From contig BCHU01000014.1 of NCBI GenBank assembly GCA_001599715.1, forward strand, positions 898,858-962,857: DNA of 64,000 nucleotides. Reading direction: 5' to 3'. Positions 32,385-47,438 of the stretch are shown in pieces. How positions within the stretch are numbered: position 1 is the first letter of the stretch; each line of letters opens with the position of its first letter. The notes under the pieces are model-generated. The model was not told where the DNA came from. It saw only the letters and a program-made list of their open reading frames with translations, and did not search any database. A program made the translations under genes and the position numbers. Source of the DNA: Phaeotremella fagi (lineage: Eukaryota; Basidiomycota; Tremellomycetes; Tremellales; Phaeotremellaceae).

Positions 32385-34507
32385 CTAGTCCTCAAGTTCA
32401 TCCAAACTCTGCAAAACCAACCGTCCCACTCCCCAAGCGGTAGTTTTCCCAAACACCTCTCGAATCCATTCTTCCATATCGGTCAACGATTCTATCCCCA
32501 AAGACGTTGAGAAATCGTACATGCCCGTCCGGGTGAGTTGCCAAGCTATCAACGAAGCTTTGAAGGCGTAGATTGAAACGAAGGGGGAGGGGGCTTCGAT
32601 CTCTGTGGAACGGGTTAGGAGGAGGAGGAACCATGTGATATGTGGGATTAGGACTGCTACTACGTCTGCGGATAGGTCGAACGGACGGGAGGAGGAGAGC
32701 ATCGTGCTAACTGTCAATTTGGGTTTTGGTGGGAGTGACTCACGCTGCGGCTAGTGCTGCGTCGAGGGAACCTTCGACTAATCCACTGGTATGTGGTTGA
32801 GACCAAAGTAGGAGTTCTATCATGCTCATATGCCAGCCTGCTGAGGAGGCTATGGCAGCGGGAGATAGGTTGTTTGAAGTGATATCGATCGTGGCTGCTG
32901 CTTCTAGACCTTGGAGTGCGGAGTGAAGGACCTAAGAAGGATTAGACGTGAGGGGATTTAGGGACCTACGGCAAATCTTTCCGAACAAATCCTTCCTGAC
33001 ATCGTTGACCAACCTGAAACTTCACGTACTGAAGTTTGAATAAAGAAAAGTACCATGAGTGCACCTGTATGATCCAGGGGTGTAGTTGGAGGAATAGCTA
33101 CACCGGGTGATGAGCTCACACCTACTGACATTGTAGCTCGAACTGCTAGAATGTATCTTGAAGGTGTTTGTCGACCACCTGGAACAAGATTGTACATGGC
33201 CCATTTACTTGATGTGTTGGCGTCCCATAATCCTGTATGACAAGGGAGTTCATGTTTGATTTCCAAGTGGGATAGCATCCTAGGTATCGAGAGGACCAGA
33301 TACCATGTGGCGTCAAAATGGTAGATCAGATATAAAGTTCTGGGGAGGGTGTCAGAGTAGTTGACGAGTTGACGTACCTTTTGTGCATTTCTTCTTTGAT
33401 GAATTGTCGCCATAGTTGATCCAAGTCTTCCACTGTTCCAATTTTAGTTGGATACGGTTCCATCAATCCACCTTTTCTAGCGAGCTGTGGAACATGTTAG
33501 TAATATGTTGTAACGGTGACATACCTCAATTGACCTCGCGTGCATCCTAAGTCCTATCGACGTAGTTGCACCACAAGCGAATACGATCGCATGAAGTTCA
33601 AGTAATAAATAAGCCTGAATCACCATCAACGTCCCCGTAGAATCCGGTCGACCATTTGGGCCCGTGGTCCAAACCGAATCCTTCTTCAACATATTCCTAG
33701 CAAGATCGAACGATTGTCTCGCCAAAGCCGTCCCAGCTTCTGGATCATCGGTATACTGAGCACTGACACTTAACATAGCAAGGATCAATGGCGGAGGAGC
33801 AGTCGAGGGATCAAATGTTGGTTGATGAATTATCTGGAACACTGGTGCGACTTTTTTGAAGAACAGGTTGAGATGCGATGTGAGAGTTTCTTTGCTCACG
33901 AGATTGTCGAGATCGAAGACGCCTTCACGAGGTGGACCTGTGAGGATGACGTTTTGATCTTGAAAATTGTATTGTAAACCACCATCTACGTTTGGTAGTG
34001 TAACGTTACCGACTAAATCGAAATCGAACGGTGACCATTGTGTAATCTGTTGGTTGTCATCAGATGCACATCCGTTAGTTGAGCTCTGGTTCGAATTCGT
34101 GTTACTGTTACTGGTATCGAATGGGATCTGAATAACATTCTCTGGTGAGACTTTAACGTCGTTATCACTTTGTTTCGATCTTTTCCTCTTCCCACCAGAA
34201 TCTGAAGAGGGGGACGGCGCATCAGGATGTTTCTTGGTAATATGTCGACGACGGAGATCGTTCCTTGAAAAAGTCGTTGGACAGTAGGGACAAACTAAGA
34301 CTTCGTTGTTCCGACTGGCTTCGTGAACGTTTCCATGACGTTTGAGATTTTCCTGAAGGTGTTAGATTAGATTGGGATAGAAGATAGCCTTGGCAAGATG
34401 CTCACTAATCTTGTGAATCTCTTTCCGCAGACTCTGCATGGGAAGGGCTGGAGGTTGTTGACTTCTATGGCAGCAGGACTTTGACTTGTGAGCAGATCGG
34501 TGTCCAT
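32385..34507 (-). CDS. C2H2 zinc finger transcription factor with fungal regulatory domain
   Basis: This is a nuclear regulator of about 650 residues starting MDTDLLTSQSPAAIEVNNL. Two N-terminal C2H2 fingers are complete: CRVCGKRFTRLENLKRHGNVH and CPYCPTTFSRNDLRRRH-x3-KH. A basic GGKRKRSKQ segment and an Asn/Ser-rich linker follow. The rest is the fungal-specific transcription factor middle domain found with both zinc cluster and paired C2H2 fingers, with LNLFFKKVAPVFQIIHQPTF near its start and LARQSFDLARNML. The protein ends LQSLDELED. Targets cannot be read from sequence. It is divergent from the 2-oxoglutarate oxygenase gene across 600 bases. Confidence 0.85.
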
Positions 34508-35106
34508 GGTGGGTGTGGAGGGATGAGGTGCAGTTGAAAGTGGTCGTGGAGTTGAGTAGTGTTACTAACTGTAACTGTAGGTCACTGTATTCAATAGCCA
34601 ATGGCTCACTCTCATTTCTGCTCGAGAAGATCGAGGCGGAAGTAATTCACCCGGCCCACGTGGGGCGAGAGGGAGGAGCTCACTCCTCACTCAGTGGGTG
34701 CTGGTTTAAATGGTCCCCCCGATATGATACTCCTCCTTCAATCCACCTCCCAAGCTGTACTCTTACAGGTATAACTCGATTGTGCCAAAACGTATCCATT
34801 GTTTACAAATGATATACATATACACATACATATATATATCTCTATCTGATATCTCTCCTATCACGACGTACTCCAATGTCGTCCGTTCACTTCTCTTGTT
34901 GTTATCTCCACCACAGTCAAAAAGCAGAACGGCGAGGGAGCATCCCAATCCGAACAAGCATAAACAGAGCTCATTCAAAATCCGATTTCCCGAAGCAGCA
35001 ACGAGCTCTGATAACGATTGAGCATTTATAGAATGGATGCTCATGAGCACCTTTGTGTCACCTATCCCCCCCAAGCTCAGTATATAAAGGAGCGATCTTA
35101 TCCAAA
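34508..35106. promoter_or_regulatory. Divergent promoter, C2H2 regulator / 2OG oxygenase
   Basis: This 600-base gap has an AT-alternating stretch at about 34810-34840, ATCTGATA at 34845-34852 and a clear TATATAAAG box at 35081-35089. The box lies only 18 bases before the first ATG of the oxygenase. Confidence 0.45.
35081..35089 (+). promoter_or_regulatory. TATA box
   Basis: TATATAAAG lies 26 bases upstream of the first ATG of the oxygenase (start to start). A usual TATA-to-start distance would put transcription at or after that ATG. Confidence 0.5.
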
Positions 35107-36451
35107 ATGACAACACAACTTTTCAAACTTCCAAATTTCGAAATGGCCGCTCCGTTCAATCCACCACCTGCAGATTTACCTGGTAAACCATTTGTTGAGA
35201 CATGGGTACCACCACCAGCAACGAAGGAGAAACACAACTTCGCTGATCTTCGAACTATCGATTTATCGTTGATGGATTCAGACGATCCAAAGGTTGTTGC
35301 TGATTTGGTTGAAAGCGTTAAAACCTGTATTCGTGATGACGGTTTCTTGTTCTTGGAGAACTATGGTGTATCGATTGAACAAGTGGGTAGAGAATTGGAT
35401 ATTCCAAATCGCACACGACTAATATCTTTTTTTAGTTGCATCGACAATTCTCAATCGCCCAATACCTGTATCACAACATGAGTGACGGGGACAAAGAACG
35501 ATTACTTTTCGACCCCGAAGTCTCAGGTAAATGGTCTGGATACAAACATCCATATGGATTCAAACGCACGCGTGGTCCAGCCGATGGATACGAGCAATTC
35601 AATTTCTACCCCAGAGAATGGAATGATCACAGTATGATTCCAACGTGTCTTCATCCATTCTTGGATGAAATCGAGGCTTTTGCCACTGTAAGTGATTTTC
35701 CTATCCCCTACCCTCCCAGTGACTGATGATTCGACTATAGTACCTTACCAACTCTGTCAATCGTCGACTCCTCGCCCTCTTCTCTCGAGTGTTAGAACTT
35801 CCAGACGACTATCTCTGGGATAACGTTCAATCCCATGGCTCCCCAACTGGAGAAGGCTACTTCCGTCATTCACTTTACCGACCTGTCGACGAGACTTTCA
35901 CGAAAGCCTCAAAGGGACTTCGTATGCACGGCCACACAGATTTCGGTATGACGACTTTACTCTTCTCGGTACCTATCTCGAGTCTCCAGATTTGGGGTAG
36001 AGACGAAGCATGGCATTATGTCCCTTACCAACCAGGTGCATTGGTTATCAACATCGGTGAAACACTTGAGATAGTATCCGGTGGTCATTTCAAAGCTACC
36101 AGACATAGAGTTTATCAACCACCTGACGATCAACTTCACGAAGAACGATTATCTTTAGTTCAATTCAACAGTTCAGTTGGTAATCTTCGAATGGCTCCAG
36201 CAGCAGATTCACCACTTATCCAAAGAGAGGGTTGTATAGAAGATCAAGGTGTTTACAAGGAATACAAGGTTCTCATGGATAAAGGTATTCCCGTACCTAC
36301 CAATGCACAATGGAGGGAGATCCAAATTGCAGAAGCGACGGATACGACTGATCAGAAGAGGAATCAAATCGGTGCTGATCAGATAATCGTTGACGGCAAG
36401 TTGATGCAGAACCGTAATTATTACGGTGTGAAGGTGTTGTTACCTGTTTAG
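35107..36451 (+). CDS. 2-oxoglutarate/Fe(II)-dependent oxygenase, isopenicillin N synthase-like
   Basis: This is a soluble dioxygenase of about 410 residues in three exons. The N-terminal non-haem dioxygenase domain has RDDGFLFLENYGVS, joined by a 53-base intron to LHRQFSIAQYLYHNM. The catalytic double-stranded helix carries MHGHTDFGMTTLLF (first His and Asp iron ligands), KATRHRVYQP (second His) and EERLSLVQF (Arg-x-Ser for 2-oxoglutarate). All ligands are present. A long tail ends NYYGVKVLLPV. The family covers hydroxylases, desaturases and ring-forming enzymes, so the substrate is open. A TATA box at 35081 is so close to the ATG at 35107 that translation may begin at the in-frame ATG at 35143 (MAAPFNPPP). 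Confidence 0.88.
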
Positions 36452-36518
36452 AGTGGGGATTGTATGTAGATGTAGAGCGGTGGTTGTATAGTAGGAGTAC
36501 GATATGCATGAGGCTGTT

Positions 36519-37382
36519 TCACGCGACCCCCAGAAGTATTATAGAACTCGATATATTGTCCACCAAATTTACACCAGAACTGAGATCAAAGATCAGTTCC
36601 AGAACGAAATAGGACTTACCTGACCCAAGCCAAACTACCCATTGTCGTTGACTGAACGATATCAGCTAACAGATCAGCACCACATAGATAATCTAACCCA
36701 CCCCACATCGCTGTATCCCAATTCTAAACAAATCAGTTCCAACCCAATCTTCGAACCCACCTCAAACCTTCCTAACAGACTCAGCAGTCCTAACCGATCC
36801 CTGTGCCACAGATCCCTGCTTAACAGAACCCTGCTTAACAGACTCAGCCTTCAATACCTCCTTCTTAACCTCCTCTTCTTTAACCTCCGAAGCCAACTTC
36901 AACCCATCCAAAATCTTAACATCCAACTCATCAAGTTTCCCCGCCAACCCCGCCCTCTCTTCAGCAGCTTTCTTCTCAGCCAACACCCCCTTCTGACGTT
37001 CCTTATGTAAATGTTCCATAGTCAAAACCCACCCAGCCATCTGTGATTTCAATTTCGACAACTCGTTTTTATATTTATCACGATCGGTAGTTAAAAGTTT
37101 AACGTTATCCTCAAGTCCCTTGATTTTAGGAGCGAGTTCGTTTCTAACCGCTTTATCTTTAAGCTTTTCAGCTTCTTTCTTATCGATAACTGCTTTTTCA
37201 GCGTCGGAAGCTCGACCTTTCTTTTCGAGTTGGAGTTGATCTTCGAGTTCGGATTGCTTCAGTTCGGCTTGTCTGGCTGCTTCCTCTGCGTTCTCCATTT
37301 TTGTTAGAGTCGCTTCGAGTGAGTTGACCACTATGGGGTAGTCATCGTAGACTTCTAGTAATCGGGCGAGACCTATTGGCAT
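36519..37382 (-). CDS. Coiled-coil protein with 15-base repeat, unknown
   Basis: The first exon (36762 upward) encodes about 205 residues starting MPIGLARLLEVYDDYPIVVN. It is dominated by a long charged coiled coil (residues about 20-165, Lys/Glu/Ala rich). It then has a short tandem repeat of the pentapeptide SVKQG encoded by three 15-base units. Reading past the exon, a GTTTGA donor and a TTTAG acceptor join it to NWDTAMWGGLDYLCGADLL, and a GTAAGT/CTCAG intron leads to a hydrophobic end and TGA at 36519-36521. This three-exon model is inferred from splice signals. Without it the protein simply stops at 36762. I do not recognise the family. A structural or scaffold role would fit the coiled coil. 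Confidence 0.55.
36796..36840 (-). repeat. 15-base tandem repeat, 3 copies, coding
   Basis: Three 15-base units (36796-36810, 36811-36825, 36826-36840) differ by a few substitutions. On the minus strand they encode SVAQG/SVKQG-type pentapeptides in the coiled-coil protein. An in-frame minisatellite of this kind can change copy number without breaking the frame. Confidence 0.8.
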
Positions 37383-37582
37383 GGTGAGTATTGAGGTTGT
37401 TGGGGTTTTGGTGGATGGTTGTTGGAGGTGGACTTGAGTGAGATAGATGCTTTTAGATATGGATGTTCCCGCTGGAGTTGATGACGTAATTGATTGTTTA
37501 CAAGTGAGCGGTTCTATTGCATTTCTAAGAACATGTCTACAGCTAAATTACAGTATATCACAACAAGCTACAGCACCCAGAT

Positions 37583-39570
37583 CTAAGCTGTCAACAAAGA
37601 CGCAAACTTCCAAATCTCGTATCTAAAGTATCTAAACAACAACCAAAAGCCCACGGAAAACAGTCCAACTGACATGATCATGACGAAAACCATTTCCGCA
37701 ATCAACCATTTCCATCTTTTGACTATCCTCTTCCCAGCTTCTGGACCCATGACAATTTCTGGATCCAATTCATCATCGTCAAAGTCGTCTAGGTGATCAC
37801 GATCAGAGATTGACTTTTCGTTCGTTCCTCTCGCCATTTTATCCGTGGGAACAACCTCAACCGACTCCGCCTTGAAAGTCTTGATTGTGAATTTAGTCCG
37901 ACGAGTCCCAAGTTGCCAACAAACGATCATAGAAACCAAAGTCCTTGTAATCTCCACCCTCTCCTTCTCCCAACGAGTTAACCAAACCCGACCAAACCCA
38001 ACTAAAACCCTCATAACAAAGAAATCTCTTTTAACACGGTATAAACTCAACCAAGAAGTTGGGGAGAGTGCCAATCTGTCAGCTAAACCTTGACCTAAAA
38101 GATATCTTGAAGTTGCGAGGTGGATTTTCAGGGGTTTGTTTATTGGTGGTCGGTCTGAAACTGAGGAGAGGAGACGATAGGTTGAAGTGGATGTTGGATG
38201 ATCGGAGGCGTCGGTTGAAGGGAAAAGATGCATGGTGTTGCAAGCGAACAACTTCGATGCGTTTGAGACTGAGTGGGGACCTGAATAATATTTTTGTAAT
38301 CTCGAAGGACTTATTCCAAGATAGAAACTGGAAAATGGTTAATCGCTGAAAGATATATCAACCTACCCAACATGTCTCCACACCGCAACATATGCAGCTT
38401 CCTCTTGATTGGTCAACGAGATTCCCATTCTTCGTAAAGACCAAAGAGGGGCTATAGCGAAAGCTCCCAGTGTAGCTACTAGATCCCTGACATTTAGTCT
38501 GATTCCTTGTATCCCACTCACTCCTGATTAATAGGTATACCATCTTGTTCTTCGTTATAAGCATTCCTAATCCCCTTGTTATCTCTAAGACGAACTCTTA
38601 CAGTCGAATGAAGTATTCGAACTCGAACAGCAGATTTCCATCCGATCCCAGTGATAGGTGTCAGATCGTTCTACAGTCTCATCAACAAACCAAAACCAAA
38701 ATCCAACAACACACCCACCATATAATCCAAAATAGCCTGAGTAGTCTCCAACAACCGTTTATAAGTTTTCTCTCTATTCTCTCCAGTCAAATAATTAGTT
38801 TCCTTCAGTACATTAACCACTCGGACAGCTGAAAAACCACCAGCCAGAGAGAAATGTAGCAAGGCTGAAAAGATTTCTGCTGAGTATCTCCAGAACACTG
38901 CTTGGCCTTGTGTGACTGTTGGAGGTGGGGTTCGGTTTGGGGTATGGAAGGAGATTTCGGGACGGAGTGGGTTGGTGGTTTTATCTGAGAACATGGAATG
39001 GTTGATAGGATGGATAGCTGATATTGAAGGTGGGGGGAGATTGGATATCTATCCAGACGAACAGTGTGAGTTATCCTCCATGAAATGGCCAACGACTTAC
39101 CTCATCCCAGAATCTTCGAGCTGCAAGTGATTGCTCTTCAAGAGGTAGACCCAAATGATCCAACAGTACCTGTAGTCCATCTTGACCAGGTCTGATACCA
39201 AGATCTCGGACCACAGTATCACAAAGGTCATCACCTTCGAATCGCCAACTAAAACCCGTGTCAGTACGACAACACGAAAAACAATATTGCTTACGGTTCG
39301 AGTTTAGACGGTGGAAGACAGGACTAAGAGAGTCAGAGATAGTTTGGTCGATCACTCACGTCGTCCCATTGCATCACATAATCGTTCAATGGAGCAATAC
39401 ATTCTCCAAGTTGAACGTCTTCAAGTTGTTCACTGTTCCAAATAGGGGTAGGTGGTGAAATTGAACTTGAAGAAAAGTCCCCAACTGACAGGAGCTCAAC
39501 ATACAGCCATGGAGAGTGTGGACAGCTACAATTATCGAGATTACTCACTGGGGAAGAAGGTATGACCCAT
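37583..39570 (-). CDS. DUF2236 (mpaB/rubber oxygenase-like) membrane protein
   Basis: This protein of about 480 residues is spliced from about eight exons. The start MGHTFFP joins to GDFSSSSISPPTPIWNSEQ, followed by PPSKLEPWRFEGDDLCD. The DUF2236 core reads GQAVFWRYSAEIFSALLHF, LAGGFSAVRVVNVLKETNYL, TYKRLLETTQAILDYM and GWKSAVRVRILHSTVRVRL, with the conserved His and Arg of this haem-oxygenase-like family. DGIPINQEDLVATLG and AAYVAVWRHVG follow. A tail with two hydrophobic segments and an acidic DDFDDDELDPEI stretch ends FASLLTA. Relatives include bacterial latex-clearing protein and the fungal MpaB', an ER-bound oxygenase that cleaves a terpenoid side chain. Oxidative cleavage of a lipid-like substrate at an internal membrane is inferred. 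Confidence 0.82.
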
Positions 39571-40090
39571 AAGGATACAGTGTCAACAAGATAAGATGTT
39601 TCGAAGATCGAAATATTGTTGTGGTTGGAAATCGTCGATCACCTCCACTTTCAGGTTTACTGTAGATCCGGAATCAATTGGCAAGTTATATTTTCTACGG
39701 ACGACAGAAAGAACGATGCATATTCAAAGGCAAAAACGTCTATATATATACCCATAGATCACAGTAAAGCATTTGCTTAAAGCTCACGGAATACGTATAC
39801 TTTCCTTTCCAGATTCACGTTTCCCACCTTTTGGATGTGTTAGTACGGAAACGACGATCAATGGAAGATCAATTGTTTTGCGCAGCGAATTGATGTAAGA
39901 TGGAACTCGGTAGAAGATGAGAGTGACACTCGAGTAGAATGATTTGGCTAGGTTAAAGGATGCCGTTTTTATCGGGAAGTCCTGAGGGCTTGCAGTACGT
40001 AGTGTGTTCATTATCGAATGTATACAGGGAAAGTTGTTCCGTTTTCTGTTTTTGTGTCCCTTCCTATCCATCAAATCCGCACGACAATCC
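39571..40090. other. Promoter of DUF2236 gene
   Basis: This 520-base stretch lies upstream of the DUF2236 start. It includes a TATATATATA run at about 39740-39750. A 118-codon minus-strand ORF (39784-40140) overlaps the small spliced gene in another frame and is not called. Confidence 0.4.
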
Positions 40091-40348
40091 TTATACCTTC
40101 TCATCTTCACTAGACAGTTGTTCTGTTTCACTACAATCACTCACTGCGGAACTCGTTCGCACAAGCTCATCCCTTAGGAACGTTCGTTTCAATCGCTTCA
40201 GCGCTGTGGCTTAGGCACGTTGGATCAATCTACACAGTACTCGTCCTTGCACAGAAGTCTTACCTTTGATGATCAATCTTTGACAATGTTCGGTAGCAAC
40301 AATGACAAATCCGGAAACAAATGCATAAGTAGCGAAAGGATGAAACAT
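40091..40348 (-). CDS. Possible small two-exon protein, one hydrophobic segment
   Basis: An ATG at 40348 opens MFHPFATYAFVSGFVIVATE in an 85-base exon ending at a GTAAGA donor. A 60-base intron (40204-40263) ends in CCACAG, and the second exon continues LKRLKRTFLRDELVRTSS to TAA at 40091-40093. The result is 65 residues with a single hydrophobic helix followed by a basic and then acidic tail. It starts only 95 bases after the siderophore transporter stop on the same strand, so it could instead lie in that gene's 3' UTR. No family is recognised. It rests on splice signals and frame only. Confidence 0.35.
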
Positions 40349-40442
40349 GAATCTAAAGGATGCATAAACGGACACGATCTACTACTCTAGAAGGAGAGTA
40401 AAATGATTGGAATGACACCGTATCTTTGCTCTGTGAGACAAA

Positions 40443-42644
40443 TTAAATTTCACCCCTTGCCTGAGCCTGTGCATATACCTTAGCTTCGGTCTCACGAGCT
40501 TGAGAAGCTATGACATCAGGATGAACTTCATCTGCGTCTCTGAATTTGACAAGTTTATTTTCTATCGTGTTATGGTTATCACCTAGATGGTAGTTGGTAG
40601 TCAAGGCTCCAGCCACTAATGAGAGCATGGACGTGATCAAAGCAGCGAGGTATAGACCATGTACCGAATCGTTATACGCTATACACACTGATCAGTACAA
40701 ATACAGCATGATCAAGAAAAAGAGGTACCTTGAATAACCAGCTCCCTAGGTTCAGCAGTTCTGGCTACCACGATCGAACCGAATATGTCAGCTCTTTCAG
40801 TGGCATTATAGTAATCTCCCAAATATTTCTCGAGATTAGCGGGAACTTTTTGATTCCAAACTGAAGCTGCTATGGCTGACGCAATAGAAGCTCCCATTTG
40901 AGTCCAGAGGGCGAGAATTGCGATTGCGAGTGCCATGTCTGCATGGGGAACTGATCCTTGAGAAGCGACTTGTGAAGAGATGACCGAAATACCACCACCG
41001 ATAGAGATGAATACTCTTGAGAGTACGATCACTGCGTCCGACATGTTTCCGTTGACGCTGTAGAAGTTGAGTCCCATACCTATGATCCTGAAGCACAGAC
41101 CGGAGATTTGAAGATATTTGTATCGATGAGTGTACCTCTGAATCAACCCTGCGATAACTGAGAAGAAACATAGACCGACAGTTAGGATGTTACTTATGTA
41201 GGTGTAGTCGTTGGTCTAAAGTCAACGATCATTTCGCCAGACGGTACTCACGCTATAATCTTTGACAATGTAAAGCCATGATGCCCAGTATGTATCTGAA
41301 AGATACCCAGAGAAGTAATACATGAAATCGATGCCTATGCAACAAAGCTGAAAGGTTAGCTACGTTTCGATGGAGGACTTACGAATGTTTTGTTCATGAC
41401 ACGTCTAGGCATGATGGGGTGAGAAGCCACTTTCCATTCCCAAAGACAAAAAGCGATGAACAGGACACCGCCAACGGTAAGTAGAGCGATCAAAGAGGCT
41501 GCACATCAGTGAACGTTCATCCGCCCGACTTACGATTCTGATATCCGCCAATGGCAGTGGTGTATAGTGTAAAAGGTGAAAGAATACAAGCGAAGGAGAA
41601 TCCTAACAGAAGAAGACCTATTGCATCAATCTGTCTACCGTAATGCATGATCGTCTGTTGAATTGAACGTCGTTCAGGTTGAGTACCTGCGAGAACATGT
41701 CTTCGAGCGTATGATGAAGAAGCTAGTGAGAGTGCACCAATCTTCTTAGATCGAATATCCGCCCAGAATAACACAACTAATGCTGGCGCGATACAAACGG
41801 GAACTACATCGAGATTCTTCAGTCTTCAAACTCCTGTATGTTCGATGACTCACCTAGGATGGTGAAGATCCCATAACCCCATCTCCACCCTTCAGCAGAG
41901 TACGCGTCGATATCGGCTGAAATGTAACCTGCGACAAAAGCGAATAAGATATAAGGTAAAGAGAACATTCCATTGACGAATCCTCTCCATTGCAAGGAGG
42001 TGATATCAGCGATCAACACGGTGGTTACTATCAAATCATCAGCACAGCACTAGCCACATAGCAAGACTCACAAAAACTAATACCAGTGTTTCCAAGAGTG
42101 TAGATGACTTCCCCACCAGCAACAGTTGCAACATTTTTGGAAGCTGCCACCATGATATATCCCAAAGTATAGAACAAGACGGCAATAGACAATGCCCAAG
42201 GTCTTGAGAAGAGATCCGCGCATTTAGCGATGAAGGGTTGAGAAACACCAGCCATGATGGAAGTGATGACTGAGATCGTACCGAGGATTGTATGTTCGCC
42301 ATATGACGATGTAGCGAATTCGGCATAAACGTAGGTCGTCTCTACACTCATCGTGTAGACGATTGAGATGAGAGCGATTGATCTGATAAATGAGCAATAC
42401 AACCGATACGGTTGTGAACATACACTTACCCCCAAAGAAGCCACAATTTGGCACCTTTCCCAAAAACTAAATATAGAGCTTCAATCTTAGTAACCCCCTC
42501 GTCTTGTTCTATATCGACAATCGAGCGATCAGATTCAAGCTGATGACGTCCAGTTTCAATATCTAAAACCTTCTTCTCATGATTGTCGTTGTCATCACCG
42601 ACCTTAGGTAAAGCTAGTGTAGGACTAGAAGAACGAAGAGACAT
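40443..42644 (-). CDS. Siderophore-iron transporter, MFS (ARN/SIT type)
   Basis: This is a membrane permease of about 600 residues with 14 predicted helices that imports ferric siderophores. The start is MSLRSSSPTLALPKVGDDND. An acidic cytosolic N-terminus precedes LVFGKGAKLWLLWG. Then come the SIT-family segments IVYTMSVETTYVYAEFATSS, FIAKCADLFSRPWAL, LADITSLQWRGFVNGMFS-like text at helix 5 and GYISADIDAYSAEGWRWGYG. The large exoplasmic loop before the last helix ends SVHGLYLAALITSML, and the C-terminal tail is KVYAQAQARGEI. About ten short introns split it. Upstream sites ATCTGATAA (42929) and ATCTGATAG (43005) match the target of iron-sensing GATA repressors, so repression in iron-rich conditions is likely. 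Confidence 0.9.
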
Positions 42645-42928
42645 TTTTGACTGGCTTAACTCTTTTCTTTCTCACTTTAACAAGATAGAATTGAAAAGAA
42701 AAAAAAGAAAAAAAAATAATTGGGGGTACTTTCGATGTCGTATTAACCTAGAACCCAAATTCCTCGTTTCCAACTTTTTTCTCTATTTGTGGACGTACAG
42801 AACAGAAAACAAATTCCCATTCCCTAGAAGCACAGTTCCAAAATCGTAATGGCGTGCTGGCAAGCTTTCCATAGAAAGGCAAAATGATTCAAATCTTACT
42901 GTATTATGCGACAACCCTGAGTTTCCTA

Positions 42929-42937
42929 ATCTGATAA
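42929..42937 (+). promoter_or_regulatory. Iron-responsive GATA site ATCTGATAA
   Basis: ATCTGATAA is an exact match to the ATCWGATAA consensus reported for fungal iron-regulatory GATA factors (Urbs1, Fep1, SreA). It lies 285 bases upstream of the siderophore transporter start. A GGATAA follows at 42938-42943. Confidence 0.6.
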
Positions 42938-43004
42938 GGATAACCATTGGTTCAAACGTCGTTATCGGCCGATGAACGATCGAAGTTTCCCGCAGTTTCT
43001 TCGT

Positions 43005-43013
43005 ATCTGATAG
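43005..43013 (+). promoter_or_regulatory. Second iron-type GATA site ATCTGATAG
   Basis: This site differs from the ATCWGATAA consensus only in the last base. It lies 68 bases beyond the first site, a spacing compatible with cooperative repression. Confidence 0.45.
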
Positions 43014-43470
43014 GAAAATTTCTACTTGTTGGGATCCGAACTCGCAGTTCATTGTCGGTAAATTCGTCAGTCACGACTTGCGATTAACTCGATTCGTACT
43101 GGTTTGTTCGAAGTGACTTCCGTATTTGTTGGTGGCTTTCTTCCGATTCCCAGCATATTCTCCGAAGGACAGTGAGTGCCCTCGCACCATTTCCTAAAAT
43201 CTCCACTACCTGCGCGAGTCATACAGAGTTTTGATGCATGCTACACGACCGATTATAAAGTTACGGGGAAAATGTCCAACCTAATATGATACCAGAATAC
43301 AAAGGAGTTAAGACAAATATGTACAGTGAAATTTTTGATAAAGTCCGTATGTGAGTTGTGATAAATAACGAAGGGTTAGAGTCCATCATAAAACTATGAT
43401 CATTCATAAACAGTGTCCATAATTTTTTATTTGTTTCGTGTTTGGGGAAATTGAAGGTCTTTGCATTAAA

Positions 43471-47438
<3,968 letters not shown>

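Larger units (their letters stand above)
42645..43470. promoter_or_regulatory. Promoter of siderophore transporter and 3' flank of GMC gene
   Basis: The part nearest the transporter has an A-rich run at about 42692-42717. The GATA sites listed separately are at 42929-42937 and 43005-43013, with a further TTATC (GATAA on the other strand) at 42962-42966. The right part is 3' flank of the GMC oxidoreductase. No ORF is supported. Confidence 0.5.

Noticed and set aside
36642..37010. 122-codon plus-strand ORF rich in Ser, Asn and Leu
   Set aside because: It is the antisense shadow of the coiled-coil gene, and its biased composition mirrors the Lys/Glu codons of the real strand.
39784..40140. 118-codon minus-strand ORF
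   Set aside because: It has no family features and overlaps the better supported two-exon model in another frame.
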